IMG/VR virus record: IMGVR_UViG_3300044701_000437
Location: 1 to 41,475 of that record
From: a virus
Length of the DNA stretch: 41,475 nucleotides
Reading direction: 5' to 3' (one strand)
Shown: one piece after another, positions 1-10,327 of the stretch
Position numbering within the stretch: the stretch's first letter is position 1
Layout: each line of letters opens with the position of its first letter
Position numbers and translations under genes: made by a program
The notes under the pieces: model-generated
Told to the model about the DNA's origin: nothing
Seen by the model: only the letters and a program-made list of their open reading frames with translations
Databases searched by the model: none

Positions 1-1
1 T

Positions 2-322
2 GGGAAGCTCTACGACAAGCTGAACCATACGTATATTTGGCCTGCTGGTCAGACGTTGAAATGTGATGTGGTTTGGTTGTTTGACTTTGTAGATGTCCCT
101 CAACCATTCAAGGATTACATCATTGCTAAGTCTTCAGTGATTGCCTCTACCAAGATGATTGGTGACACTGATCAATTCAAGCTTCTGAGAGATCGAGAGA
201 ATACGTGTAAGGCCATGATCTTGCAATACGAATGTGAGCAGGGTAATTACAGCATGTTTGGTTTCCCTCAAGGGGAGAACTATTACAGCAGCTATCAACC
301 GTTCAAAACGCTATCCCGCTAA
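2..322 (+). CDS. Tail tubular protein A (gp11-like), C-terminal part
   Basis: The reading frame is open from base 2 to a TAA at 320-322, so the gene enters from outside the window and only about 106 C-terminal residues are seen. The segment beginning GKLYDKLNHTYIWP, with a later DVPQPFKDYI and IGDTDQF, resembles the C-terminal part of T7 gp11, the gatekeeper ring between portal and nozzle. The ATG at 56-58 is internal to the family and is not the start. The stop shares a base with the ATG of the next gene (TAATG), so translation is probably coupled. Position directly before tail tubular protein B is the standard T7 order and raises confidence. Confidence 0.85.
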   Translation, partial: GKLYDKLNHTYIWPAGQTLKCDVVWLFDFVDVPQPFKDYIIAKSSVIASTKMIGDTDQFKLLRDRENTCKAMILQYECEQGNYSMFGFPQGENYYSSYQPFKTLSR

Positions 323-2745
323 TGCCTGCAGTTACTCAACGTATTGCTAATTTCTTTGGTGGTGTCTCTCAGCAAGCAGATAATAAGAAGCTTCCGACTC
401 AGGTTAAGTCTTGCTTGAATGCTTACCCTGACATCACCTTTGGCTTGATCAAACGATCTGGTGGTCAGTTTATTGCAGAACTGAAGAATGCTGCTGGTGT
501 CGTTTATAGCCCGACTACTTTCGACAACGGTAAGTGGTTCTCGATCTTTAGAGATGGTACTGAGAAGTATCTAGGTGTTATCAAAGGTACTGGTATCTAT
601 GTCTGGGATATTCAGACTGGAGCACCTAAGACTGTCACCATGGTAGGGAGTGCTAGCAGTTATCTGACAGGTACGATCCCCTCGGACTACCAGACCCTCA
701 GCATTAACGATTACACCTACATTACCAATCGTAAGAAGGTCGTCACTGCTCAGGCCACCCCCGCTGCTCAGGTCGCTAATAGGGCCTTTGTATCGATCAG
801 GGCATTGGTCTATAACTCGACCTATAACATCATCCTGAACGGTACGACCTATAGCTACACGAGCCCTACAGACGCCACTGGTGGCCCTTTGACGGTCGAT
901 AAGATCCTCAATAGTACGTCGGCTAACCCTAATCAAGGTCTACGTAAACAGATCGATGACTTGGCTGCCTTCACGGCTACGGCTGCAGGGGCTGGCTTTG
1001 TCATTGAAAGTGCTTCAGCCTTTACCATCTCGGTTAATGGTGGTTCTACAGGTGATGCCCTAGAGGTCTTTCAGCTTAGTGTCCCGAACATTAGCAAGCT
1101 CCCGACCCAATGTAAGAATGGGTACGTGGTTAAGGTTGCTAACACTCAGGAAGAGAACGACGATTACTACGTTGAGTTCAAAGCTGACAATGGTACCTAT
1201 GGCCCTGGTGTATGGGAAGAGACTAGATCTCCTGATGTCTCCCCTGGCTTCACGAACTCGACCATGCCCCATGAGCTAGTAAGGCTCAGTAATGGGACGT
1301 TTGAGTTTAGAGAGGTCTCCTGGGAGGATAGGCTTGTTGGAGATGATACGTCTAACCCCCAGCCTAGTTTTGTCGGTAGTAATATCGAGCAAATGTTCTT
1401 TTATCGGAATAGGCTCGGTATCTTGACCCAGAATAATGTGGTCATGTCCCAATCAGGTGACTACGTTAACTTCTATGCGCAATCCGCATTAACTAACGCA
1501 GACTCTGATTCTATCGACGTAACGGTATCTACGACCAAGCCAGCTACGTTGAAGGCAGTAGTCCCTGTAGTTCAGGGTTTGGTCCTCTTTAGTGCCAACG
1601 AGCAGTTCCTATTGTCTGCCACCTCTGAGTCCCTGACACCCTCATCGGTCAATGTCAAGACGATCTCTCGATATGACTACGACCCCCTCAATAACCCTGC
1701 TGACCTAGGGACCACTATTGCCTTTATCGCTAAGAGCCCAGCTTATACTAGGGTTCATGAGATGGAGACGCTTGGTGGTGAGGAATCACCCTTTGTCGAA
1801 GATAAGACGAGGGTAGTCCCTGAATACATCCCTAGCTCGATTGATCTTATTGCAGGCTCTGGTCAAAGCTCCTTGCTTGCTCTAGGGTCTTCTACTAGCC
1901 GTGATGTCTACCTCTTCTCCTACTTCTCAACTGGTCAAAAGAGGCTGAGTGAGGCTTGGTTCCAATGGAAGCTGTCTGGCATTCTTCAATATCATGTGAT
2001 CGACAATGATGTCTATTGGGCAGTTACCAAGCAGGCATCTAGTTATGTCATTCAGAAGCACAATTTGATCCAAAGCCCTCAGTCCTCTACCCTCCAGACA
2101 ACTGATGGTAGTCGGATTGATCCTAGGCTTGACATGTGGAAGTCGAATGCAACGACTGTCTTAAGTGGTGATAACACTAAGGTCTATCTGCCGTTTAAGC
2201 ATGACTCTAGTTTGCCCCTTTGTATTGTCATTGCTAACTCGACAACTAGCGGTCCTGATTATTCCAACTCTGGTACGATCTTCCTGCCATCGACCATTGC
2301 ACAAGATGGTACTGGCTGGTATGCCTTGATTGAAAATAGGAACCTCACTACTGAGAATCTTATTGTCGGTTACTGCTACAACTACGAGGTTGAGCTACCT
2401 AAAATCTATTACCGCTCTGGTGATAATGGAGAGGTCACTGACTATTCGGCTTATCTGACAATTGCCAGGATGAAGTTCATCTTTGGTTTGACTGGTGATG
2501 TTAGCTTCCAATTAAAGGCTAAGGGGCGATCTGATTGGCAAACCTTGGCTGGTACTAAGACTCTGAACGTCTATAAGCTGAACGACATTCCCTTTGTAGC
2601 TGAGGGTATCTATACCTTACCCATCCATCAACGGACTGATAACTTCTCAGTCAAAGTTACTTCTAACACACCTTTTCCTGTGAGTTTGATTTCTATGATC
2701 TGGGAAGGTAATTATTCCCCTAGGTTCTATACGAGGAAGTATTGA
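322..2745 (+). CDS. Tail tubular protein B (gp12-like nozzle)
   Basis: This 807-residue protein has the length and context of T7 gp12, which forms the tail nozzle. The N-terminus TQRIANFFGGVSQQ is the usual opening of the family, and a central stretch near residues 340-420 (PSFVGSNIEQMFFYRNRLG, then MSQSGDYVNFY) is the conserved nozzle core. The C-terminus near GNYSPRFYTRKY is also family-like. In podoviruses it assembles six copies beneath the tail tubular A ring and carries the genome channel. It follows the previous gene with a one-base overlap and precedes the gp14-like gene by one base, consistent with a late structural operon. Confidence 0.93.
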   Translation: MPAVTQRIANFFGGVSQQADNKKLPTQVKSCLNAYPDITFGLIKRSGGQFIAELKNAAGVVYSPTTFDNGKWFSIFRDGTEKYLGVIKGTGIYVWDIQTGAPKTVTMVGSASSYLTGTIPSDYQTLSINDYTYITNRKKVVTAQATPAAQVANRAFVSIRALVYNSTYNIILNGTTYSYTSPTDATGGPLTVDKILNSTSANPNQGLRKQIDDLAAFTATAAGAGFVIESASAFTISVNGGSTGDALEVFQLSVPNISKLPTQCKNGYVVKVANTQEENDDYYVEFKADNGTYGPGVWEETRSPDVSPGFTNSTMPHELVRLSNGTFEFREVSWEDRLVGDDTSNPQPSFVGSNIEQMFFYRNRLGILTQNNVVMSQSGDYVNFYAQSALTNADSDSIDVTVSTTKPATLKAVVPVVQGLVLFSANEQFLLSATSESLTPSSVNVKTISRYDYDPLNNPADLGTTIAFIAKSPAYTRVHEMETLGGEESPFVEDKTRVVPEYIPSSIDLIAGSGQSSLLALGSSTSRDVYLFSYFSTGQKRLSEAWFQWKLSGILQYHVIDNDVYWAVTKQASSYVIQKHNLIQSPQSSTLQTTDGSRIDPRLDMWKSNATTVLSGDNTKVYLPFKHDSSLPLCIVIANSTTSGPDYSNSGTIFLPSTIAQDGTGWYALIENRNLTTENLIVGYCYNYEVELPKIYYRSGDNGEVTDYSAYLTIARMKFIFGLTGDVSFQLKAKGRSDWQTLAGTKTLNVYKLNDIPFVAEGIYTLPIHQRTDNFSVKVTSNTPFPVSLISMIWEGNYSPRFYTRKY

Positions 2746-2746
2746 T

Positions 2747-3439
2747 ATGGTCGCTATCGCTCCTGCTGCCTTGCTTACAGGTGGTCTTAGCCTGCTTACT
2801 GGTGGTCTAGGTGCTGCTAGTAATGCTGCTGCGCAACGTCAAGCTAGGCGTGAAAATGCAGCCCTTACTAAATACGAGAACCAGACTAACCTTCAGAATT
2901 GGGAATTCGCCAATAAGAATCGAGATTACAACTATAACGAGTCTCTGAGGATTTATAAAAAGTCCAAGGACGTTTATGCTCAGCAGTTGGCCTATAACAA
3001 TAGTGCTGCTGCTAGAAGCTATGAATCAGAGAATCGTAAGATGAATGAAGTCCTGCAAAGCTTAGCCTTTACCAAGCAGGATCAATTCGTCAAATTCCTT
3101 CAGGAGCAAGGACAGTTGGATTCCAGGGAGACTTCAGGTCGATCTACAGGGCGAATGAAGAACGGGCTTCTCAGTCAATATGGCAGAAATAACGCCATCC
3201 TTGCAGAGAATCTTGTAAGTGCAGTCGCTCAGAACAAGATCGATCTTCGTAATATCTCCCTGCAGAAACAAGGTGCTGATCTTGACGCTTACAGTCGTCT
3301 TGGTCTCAAACCTATCAATCCTCCTGCTCCACCTAAACCGATTGAGAAGCCTGTTGCTGGTGGCTCTAGTAACCCCTTGCTCACTATCGGCAATGTGTTT
3401 GCCTCTGCGTTGTCTGCTGGTTATCAAGCTAGTCTCTAA
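2747..3439 (+). CDS. Internal virion protein (gp14-like)
   Basis: A 230-residue protein in the position of T7 gp14, an internal core protein ejected into the host envelope at infection. The N-terminus is a long small-residue hydrophobic stretch (about residues 3-28, rich in Gly, Ala and Leu) that could insert in a membrane. The middle is a charged, Gln/Asn-rich helical region. The C-terminal part has a Pro-rich linker (about residues 195-205) followed by a second small-residue hydrophobic segment. It lies between the nozzle and the large core proteins. Identification rests on size, composition and synteny rather than on a diagnostic motif. Confidence 0.75.
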   Translation: MVAIAPAALLTGGLSLLTGGLGAASNAAAQRQARRENAALTKYENQTNLQNWEFANKNRDYNYNESLRIYKKSKDVYAQQLAYNNSAAARSYESENRKMNEVLQSLAFTKQDQFVKFLQEQGQLDSRETSGRSTGRMKNGLLSQYGRNNAILAENLVSAVAQNKIDLRNISLQKQGADLDAYSRLGLKPINPPAPPKPIEKPVAGGSSNPLLTIGNVFASALSAGYQASL

Positions 3440-3453
3440 TTGACAATCTAATA

Positions 3454-6381
3454 ATGGAACAAGTTGCATTTCAGGGTAGTGCTACGAGCACGTCCTTTGC
3501 ACCTTTGAAGGCAGTTGATCAAACTGACCAGATGCGAGAGCAATTGGCTCAGCGTCTTCAATGGATGCGAGAAGACCAAGGAATTATTAATGATAGTAGG
3601 CGTGATGTTGCTTCGGCTATGGCTGAGCAAAACCGTCTAAACCAAATGAATCGAGAGGTTGATCTTCAAGGGTTGGCCTCTCTTTCTAAGACCCTTACTG
3701 ATTCGGTTGTCAAATACCGTGAGGCTAAGGATAAGGCCGACTTTGAAGAGTATTACAGTAAAGCCTATCTCGATGGCCTAGCTCCTGACGACCAACTCAA
3801 ATGGGATGCAGAGGAAGCCAGGCTGAATCAGATTGATGATGCTCACCAGAAGGTCGGTGACGCCATGCAATCTCAAGGTGCTTCCTTTACGGTCGTCAAT
3901 CGTTGGAGGCAGCTTAGTGGTCGTAAGCAATTGGCCTACGCTACTGCCATCGCTGAGCAAGCTGGGCAGAATTGGGGTTTGACCCTTGATCGTCTCCTCA
4001 AGGAAGACAACGAAACTCAGATCGTCATCGGTGATCGTACCTTCACTCCCTCTGAGGCTAAGACCCCTGAAGAGGTAGCTGCTGCCACAACCCAGCTTCG
4101 GATGCAATTCATGAGGGCTAATGGCCTTCTGGCATTCAAGCCTGAACTCCTCAATAAATATGCGTGGAAAACCATGCGTGAGGATGAGTCGAGGGTGTTG
4201 GCTAGTAGGACTGCTCAATATGAAAAGGAGCAGCAAGGGATCCTGCAGGATGAGGCTATTGGCTCGTTTGAGTCGAGTGTCTCGATTGATCCGACTGGAG
4301 CCTTCAACAAGGCCATCCAAGATCTGACCCGTACAGGTGTTGACCGTGGCACTGCACGAAAGGAGATCATGAGTCGTATTACCGATACTGAGTCTCTGTA
4401 CGCTATTCGTGACTCTGAGTCGTGGGTTGCTGGTAAGACCTGGGGTGATCTCTACAGGACTGAGTTTGACGAAGCTGATCGCCGTATTAAGAGGCAAGCT
4501 TTTGCTGATTATGATGATGATCAAAAGGCTTTGCAGATTGAAGCCAAACAAGTAGCTGATGAAATTATCTCTACCTGGCAGGAAACTCCTCCGTCGGAAG
4601 AAGATATTGAGAATGCTATCAGCACTATGAGCGATAATTTTGGGGGATATATTGATCCTAGGCTTGAGCGTTGGAGATCACGTTCTACTGATGCCACTCT
4701 TGAAGATCGCCTTAATCTTGAATTTGATCGTCTTGAAAGAGCTGGTCGTTTAACTAAAGCCCTGCTCGATGACCCATCGGTTCCCAGGACTGTCCGTGAC
4801 AAATGGCTTCCTTTCGCTCAAAAGCAAGACCAAGGTCGTCGTGATGTTCCTGAATTCAAGCAATTCAACAAAGCTATTGAAGATGGCATCCTAAGCATTG
4901 CCAAGGCGTCAAACCTAGACTCAGTTACGCTTCCCTCGGTTCGCCTAGCTGTTGCTGACGCTCAACAGCGATTTCAAGCTGACTTCATGCGGCGCATTAC
5001 GGCTGGTGAATCTCCTGAATCTGCTGCTAAGAACTCTGCTGCCATTATTCTCAAGGATATTGAATCTGGCGTTGCTGCTGAGGGTAAGACATCTAGTGGT
5101 CGTTATCAATATGACGAAGAAAAAGGTGGTTTTACCTACATCTTAGGTCAGCTGCCTAAGGCTGGAAATGCTCAAATCTCTAGTGCCAATGCAGCTAATT
5201 TTCTCAATGCTATCTCCAACAAAATCAAAGGTGGTGGTGCCGCCTCTCTTGATCGCTTTGCTCTGATCCCCAAGGCTACGTTGGAAGATGCAGTTAAGAA
5301 TGCTGGTAATCCTGGCTACGAGGTTCCTGCTCTTGCGAATTACATCTCGGACAAGTTTGGAGGTAGGATTTCTCCTTATGAAGTCCTCCTGAGGCAAGCT
5401 AGGGCACAAGGGTTGGGTGATATTCCAGTCCCTGACGTTATGCGTGAGGCTCAAAAGACTATTAATCCGCGTTTCGCACAGCTTCTTACTTATCGTCCTA
5501 CAATTCGTCGTATTGATCGGGCTATGGTCAGTGGTGCTAATTTTAATCCTGCTTTGATCCCTAAGGGTTACGGTAAATACATTCAAGAGGCATCCAAGAG
5601 ATACAAGATTCCCCCTGGTCTCCTTGCTGGTCTGATTGAGCAGGAAAGCACTTGGAACCCTACGGCTGCTAATGGCATACATATTGGCCTTGGTCAATTT
5701 AAGCCAGATACTGCTGCTGAGTTTGGTGTTAATCGTACTGATCCTAAATCAAGTATTCTTGGGGCCGCTAAATACCTCGATTACCTTCGTAAGTATTTCA
5801 AGGGTAGCATCAACATGGCTATCTATGCTTACAACGGAGGTATGGGCAATGTCGAAAGATTGGGTGGACCTATCCCTGGAAATAAAGAAAACCAAGAGTA
5901 TCTCACCAAGGTTCTCCAAAGAGCCGCTAAGTACGGTTATGGGAATTCCAGCAATCCCTTCCGTAATGGGGCAGTGATGAACGGTTCCCTTCGTCGGTTC
6001 TATGAGGTTGGTGACATTGGTTCCCCTGGTGCAGTCCACGCAGACGTTAAGCCTGTGATCCCTGGCACTACGACCACTACCCCTTCTATCCGCTATAAGA
6101 AAGGTACGCTTGACCCCTACATTAAGGTAAAAGTCAACGGTAAGTTTGTCCCTATTTCTCAGGGCTTTCCAACTACTGACGACGATACTGCCCACCGTAA
6201 GCGTGATTCTTTCGGTCATGACTACGCCTGGCCTTGGTCTGGGGCTGATAAAGGTCTATTCCTGACTGGTGGTGCTCGTATGGTTGCAGTTATCCCTACT
6301 GCCTGGGGCGATAAAGCCATCATTGAACTTCCTGACAAGCGTCGATTCTCCATTATTCACGGTAGAGCTTCACGTATCTAA
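3454..6381 (+). CDS. Internal core protein with lytic transglycosylase domain (gp15-position)
   Basis: A 975-residue internal virion protein. Residues 1 to about 690 are mostly charged alpha-helical sequence typical of ejection-core proteins. At roughly residues 710-810 there is a soluble lytic transglycosylase (SLT) domain: YKIPPGLLAGLIEQES carries the catalytic Glu, followed by GLGQF and AIYAYNGG, all hallmarks of the Slt70/T7 gp16 fold. The domain would cut peptidoglycan while the core forms a trans-envelope tube. After it the last 100 residues include HRKRD, FGHDY and SIIHG, faintly like an M23 (LytM) metallopeptidase, but I cannot confirm metal ligands. In T7 the SLT domain sits at the N-terminus of gp16, the next gene, so its location here is different. 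The stop overlaps the next ATG (TAATG). Confidence 0.88.
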   Translation: MEQVAFQGSATSTSFAPLKAVDQTDQMREQLAQRLQWMREDQGIINDSRRDVASAMAEQNRLNQMNREVDLQGLASLSKTLTDSVVKYREAKDKADFEEYYSKAYLDGLAPDDQLKWDAEEARLNQIDDAHQKVGDAMQSQGASFTVVNRWRQLSGRKQLAYATAIAEQAGQNWGLTLDRLLKEDNETQIVIGDRTFTPSEAKTPEEVAAATTQLRMQFMRANGLLAFKPELLNKYAWKTMREDESRVLASRTAQYEKEQQGILQDEAIGSFESSVSIDPTGAFNKAIQDLTRTGVDRGTARKEIMSRITDTESLYAIRDSESWVAGKTWGDLYRTEFDEADRRIKRQAFADYDDDQKALQIEAKQVADEIISTWQETPPSEEDIENAISTMSDNFGGYIDPRLERWRSRSTDATLEDRLNLEFDRLERAGRLTKALLDDPSVPRTVRDKWLPFAQKQDQGRRDVPEFKQFNKAIEDGILSIAKASNLDSVTLPSVRLAVADAQQRFQADFMRRITAGESPESAAKNSAAIILKDIESGVAAEGKTSSGRYQYDEEKGGFTYILGQLPKAGNAQISSANAANFLNAISNKIKGGGAASLDRFALIPKATLEDAVKNAGNPGYEVPALANYISDKFGGRISPYEVLLRQARAQGLGDIPVPDVMREAQKTINPRFAQLLTYRPTIRRIDRAMVSGANFNPALIPKGYGKYIQEASKRYKIPPGLLAGLIEQESTWNPTAANGIHIGLGQFKPDTAAEFGVNRTDPKSSILGAAKYLDYLRKYFKGSINMAIYAYNGGMGNVERLGGPIPGNKENQEYLTKVLQRAAKYGYGNSSNPFRNGAVMNGSLRRFYEVGDIGSPGAVHADVKPVIPGTTTTTPSIRYKKGTLDPYIKVKVNGKFVPISQGFPTTDDDTAHRKRDSFGHDYAWPWSGADKGLFLTGGARMVAVIPTAWGDKAIIELPDKRRFSIIHGRASRI

Positions 6382-9300
6382 TGAGTTATTCCCCTATTGA
6401 TAACATGATCCGGGGTAACACTGTTGCTCCCGTTGATCCAATCCAAATCCAAAAAGACCAGGCTCAAATCGACGCCTATAACCGCGAGGAAGAAGAGCGT
6501 AAAAGGCTTGAAGCTGAACAAAAGGCTCAAGAGGCTGAAGCCGCTAACCAAGCTAAACAAGCCCAGGAAAAGGCTGCCAAGGATCAAGCTAACTCCCCTG
6601 TAGCTCTGACTCAAAAAGCCCTTGGCTATGTCAGAGACAAGGCCATGAGCCCTGTTCTTGGCGTCAGTAAGGAGGAGTTGACTGCTGTCGTAGGTGGCGT
6701 CTCGGACTTTATCGAGGGTGTTGGGGAGCGTTATGACATCCCCTTCCTTCGTAACCTCCCAGCTCCTGAGAACGTTACTGAATATGGTAAAGCGTCTCGT
6801 AAGGTAGCTGAGGCATTGATTCCTATTGTCGTTGCTACCAAGCTTGGCAATAAGGCTGCTACTGCCCTCGGTGGCCGCTTTGGCCTAAACCTCAATGGTT
6901 GGCAAAACTTTGGTGCTAGGTCTCTCCTTAACGCAGGTATTGGAGTAGCTGTCGATGATATGTCAAAGCTTGCTGAGGACGATAACCTTGGTGGTTCACT
7001 TAAGAAGGCATTTCCTCAACAGTTCAATTGGATCCCTGATAGTTGGGCTACTACTGATGCTGATTCTCCTGATCTCAAACGAACTAAGAATAAGTTTGAA
7101 GGAATGGGTCTTGGCTTTGTAGGAGACATTGCAGAAGGTCTTTCTTCTCTTAGTCGTATTGCCAAGGGTAAGGCTCCTACTTATCAATTCATTCCTAAAG
7201 ACGACGCTGCTACAGCCTTCCGCAATAATGCAGCCTCCAAGGATGTTGATTTCTTCAGTGATAACCCAGTCATTGATGCCATAGCTCGTAATGCCAAGAG
7301 TCGAGAGGATGCTGTTGATTCCACGGCAATAGCTCGATTCAACCGCCAGGAGAGTGATGATTACGACGCCTTCATTAACTCTCCCTTGTCGGAGACCAAT
7401 GAACTTCTTCCTAAAGCTGTTAAACCAAATGCAGCTTTTGAAGCAATGGTTGATAACTCAAGGATTAAGCGAAACATTGGTACTGTTGATGGCCGCATGG
7501 CTAACTTCATGACTGATGCTGCTGTCGAGAACCTTGATATGACTGATCTTGCTGGACGAACGATGATTCGATCCATGGAAGACGACATCATCAAAGGTTC
7601 TGGCAACTTTGAAGTTAAACTTCCTGATGGTCGGATGCTGACTAAGAAGCAAATCATGGAGGATGCCGATGTGCTCCTTAAAGATGTGCTTCTTAACCCA
7701 GCTATGACCTCGGACAAGATTGATGAAGTCTTTGAGTCCATGCGGAACTTTGAGTCCGTCATGAACCTGAAGCCCATTAATGATGTCGCTTATAAGGCTA
7801 GTTTTAAGGCCGTGAAGGAGCTTCAAAGGTTCTACGTGGGTATGGATACGGCTCGGGCTTCTGCCTACGTACAGGCCTCTCTGGCAGGGGAAGCGGCTGA
7901 TCTTGCTTCGGCTTCTAGGTTGGTTGGTGATGAACTGGATATGCAACGTGCTCAAGAGTTGATCTTCGACAAAATGAAGCTTCTCTGGTACGAATTGGAT
8001 ATGTCCAGTAGTGTTGCCGGTTGGTCGTTGAACAATAAAAAGGTATGGTCAGACGCCATTAAAAATGGTGATTCTAATCGTATTAAGGAGTTGGCCGATC
8101 AGGACGTTAGGAGCTTTAAGCAAAAGGCTTCGGATACTGCCTCTAAAGCCATGGCCTTCTCTGAGACCCTGAAGCAGATTAAGAACGAAAACCCGTCGTA
8201 TCTGCTCCCTCTTCTCCATGCCTACGAACTGACTGATGGTCACGTTGATAGCATTCGGAAGCTCAACATCTTTATGAACAACTCCCTTGGCGTTCTTCGT
8301 AAGGGAATTGTTGATGGTAATCCTGAGATGCCTTCCTTGGTTGTCCAGGGGCTTTGGGGTGTCGCTTATAACAACATCCTGTCTGCCACGTTGACTGCTA
8401 TGAAGGCAGCCTCTGGCAACTTGGCTCAACTCTTCATGAGGCCTGCCAACGTCCTTCTAGGCGCTGCTCTACGAGGTGACGGTAAGACTTTGCATCGTGG
8501 TTGGGTGCAATATGCCACTCACATGGATACGTTTACTAAGTCCTTTGGGCATATGAATCGTATCTTCAAGATGGCTTCTGAGAACCCTGATTCCGTTCGG
8601 ATTTATGAGAAGGGTGATCTGAGTCGGGCTAATGATCAATTGATGGCAACGGCTCGTCTCTTTGCAGAGGCTGAGGCAGAGGCTGGTAATTACGGCCCTA
8701 TGTTCCGTTATAACACGGCCAAGCTTCTACGTGACGTAGGCAACCATCCATGGTTTAGGTATTCGACTAATGCTATGGAAGCCTTCGATGGCTTTGTCAA
8801 GTCTGCAGTTGGTATGGCCGAGGCTAGGGGTAGGGCTTTTGATCAGATCCTTGAGTCTGGTAAGCGGATTACTGAAGAAGATGTCAAACGTGTCTCTCAG
8901 GAGATCTATTCTCAAATGTTTGACGAGAATGGATTGATTACTGACAAGGCTGTTGATTATGCCTCTAGGGAAATCTCCTTGGCTCTTGATGGTCCTATTA
9001 ACGACAGTCTGAATAATGTGCTCAGGCGTGTTCCGATCCTGCGGACATTGATGATGTTCCCTAGGACCTCGATGAATGCCATCACCATTGCAGGTAAATA
9101 CTCCCCGCTTTCGGTTGATCTCTGGAAGGTGCAGAATGCCCAGACTGTCGAGGAAATGACTGAGTTCTTGGCGGCTAAGGGTATTCCGTATTCTCAGCAA
9201 GCCTTCGACACGATGAAGTCTGAGATTGTTGGTCGTGCTGCTATGGGAACCATGTTTGCTGGTTATGGCGCATGGATGGCCCTTAGTGGCAATTTGACTG

Positions 9301-10325
9301 GCAACGGTGTCTACGATAAACAGACCCAGAAATACTCTAGGAATGTTGGTGGTAAACCCTTCCGTAGCTGGCGTGTCCCTGGCACTGACAAGTGGATTAG
9401 CTACGACGGCATTGAACCCATTGCTACTTTCCTTAGCTTGTCGGCTGACATCATCACCATCGGTCAATCGCTTGGTACTGCTACTCAAGAGGATCTCCTG
9501 AAGAAGCTTGGCTTTGCCTTTGCTCAGAACTTTACCAATAAGTCGTTCCTTTCTGGTCTTCAACCGCTTACTGAAATCCTCTCTGGTAACGAAGCTTCTG
9601 CATCTAAATGGGCTGCTAACACTGTCGGGATGGCTATTCCCTATTCCAGCCTGCTCTCTCAGATGTCTCGTCTGATGCTCCCTGGTCTACGTGAAGTGGA
9701 TCTTGAGTTTACTCAGCTTCTACAGAACAAGCAGAACTTTGCTGCTGAAGTCCTTGGTGCTAAACCTCTGCCGTATCAGGCTGATTTTACTAACGGTGAA
9801 AAGGTTGGCTTCAATGACCCATTGGAGAATGCCTTTAACAACTTCCTGCCTTTCAAGACGACCTCTTCCCCATCTGAGGTAAAGCAATTCCTGATTGATG
9901 TCGAATATGATGTCATGCCTCGACTGAAATCCAGCTCTAGGGGAGTTGAATATACGCCTGAGCAACGTAGAGATCTCTCTGAGTTCATGGGTAACTATGG
10001 CAAAGAAGGTAAGGGCAAGCAATCCTTTATTGAGAAGTCCATCATAAAACTCAGCAAAGACCGTAAGGCCCTAGCTGAGATTGAATTCATCCGTCAGCAA
10101 CGACAACAGGGTGTCTCTCAAAACCAATTGGATCTCAGTACCTCCTACGTCCACCAGCAGCTTGATCGGATCTTTCAGCGAGCATTCAAAGCTGGTGAAC
10201 AAGACCTACGGATGAAGTACCCGGATATTAAGCAGCAAGAACGAGCTTTGGTGGGTATGAAGCGAGCCCAACGTCGAGGTGACTTCGCTCAGCAGGTTCA
10301 AGCTATCAGCGAAATCAACAAATAA
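6381..10325 (+). CDS. Large internal core protein (gp16-like)
   Basis: At 1314 residues this is the largest protein in the window and matches the size and place of T7 gp16, the ejected core protein. The N-terminal 75 residues are a highly charged Glu/Lys/Ala/Gln segment (about residues 30-70) likely to form a coiled coil. A glycine- and alanine-containing hydrophobic stretch follows near residues 150-200, and further amphipathic segments lie around 930-1010. I see no SLT motif here; that activity sits in the preceding gene. The C-terminus is basic and Gln-rich. The start ATG shares a base with the previous stop codon, and the tail fibre gene follows after 2 bases. Confidence 0.82.
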   Translation: MSYSPIDNMIRGNTVAPVDPIQIQKDQAQIDAYNREEEERKRLEAEQKAQEAEAANQAKQAQEKAAKDQANSPVALTQKALGYVRDKAMSPVLGVSKEELTAVVGGVSDFIEGVGERYDIPFLRNLPAPENVTEYGKASRKVAEALIPIVVATKLGNKAATALGGRFGLNLNGWQNFGARSLLNAGIGVAVDDMSKLAEDDNLGGSLKKAFPQQFNWIPDSWATTDADSPDLKRTKNKFEGMGLGFVGDIAEGLSSLSRIAKGKAPTYQFIPKDDAATAFRNNAASKDVDFFSDNPVIDAIARNAKSREDAVDSTAIARFNRQESDDYDAFINSPLSETNELLPKAVKPNAAFEAMVDNSRIKRNIGTVDGRMANFMTDAAVENLDMTDLAGRTMIRSMEDDIIKGSGNFEVKLPDGRMLTKKQIMEDADVLLKDVLLNPAMTSDKIDEVFESMRNFESVMNLKPINDVAYKASFKAVKELQRFYVGMDTARASAYVQASLAGEAADLASASRLVGDELDMQRAQELIFDKMKLLWYELDMSSSVAGWSLNNKKVWSDAIKNGDSNRIKELADQDVRSFKQKASDTASKAMAFSETLKQIKNENPSYLLPLLHAYELTDGHVDSIRKLNIFMNNSLGVLRKGIVDGNPEMPSLVVQGLWGVAYNNILSATLTAMKAASGNLAQLFMRPANVLLGAALRGDGKTLHRGWVQYATHMDTFTKSFGHMNRIFKMASENPDSVRIYEKGDLSRANDQLMATARLFAEAEAEAGNYGPMFRYNTAKLLRDVGNHPWFRYSTNAMEAFDGFVKSAVGMAEARGRAFDQILESGKRITEEDVKRVSQEIYSQMFDENGLITDKAVDYASREISLALDGPINDSLNNVLRRVPILRTLMMFPRTSMNAITIAGKYSPLSVDLWKVQNAQTVEEMTEFLAAKGIPYSQQAFDTMKSEIVGRAAMGTMFAGYGAWMALSGNLTGNGVYDKQTQKYSRNVGGKPFRSWRVPGTDKWISYDGIEPIATFLSLSADIITIGQSLGTATQEDLLKKLGFAFAQNFTNKSFLSGLQPLTEILSGNEASASKWAANTVGMAIPYSSLLSQMSRLMLPGLREVDLEFTQLLQNKQNFAAEVLGAKPLPYQADFTNGEKVGFNDPLENAFNNFLPFKTTSSPSEVKQFLIDVEYDVMPRLKSSSRGVEYTPEQRRDLSEFMGNYGKEGKGKQSFIEKSIIKLSKDRKALAEIEFIRQQRQQGVSQNQLDLSTSYVHQQLDRIFQRAFKAGEQDLRMKYPDIKQQERALVGMKRAQRRGDFAQQVQAISEINK

Positions 10326-10327
10326 CA

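Noticed and set aside
8727-9563. 278-codon - strand open frame within the gp16-like gene
   Set aside because: Shadow of a well-supported + strand gene; product shows no recognisable domain and all other genes run on the + strand.
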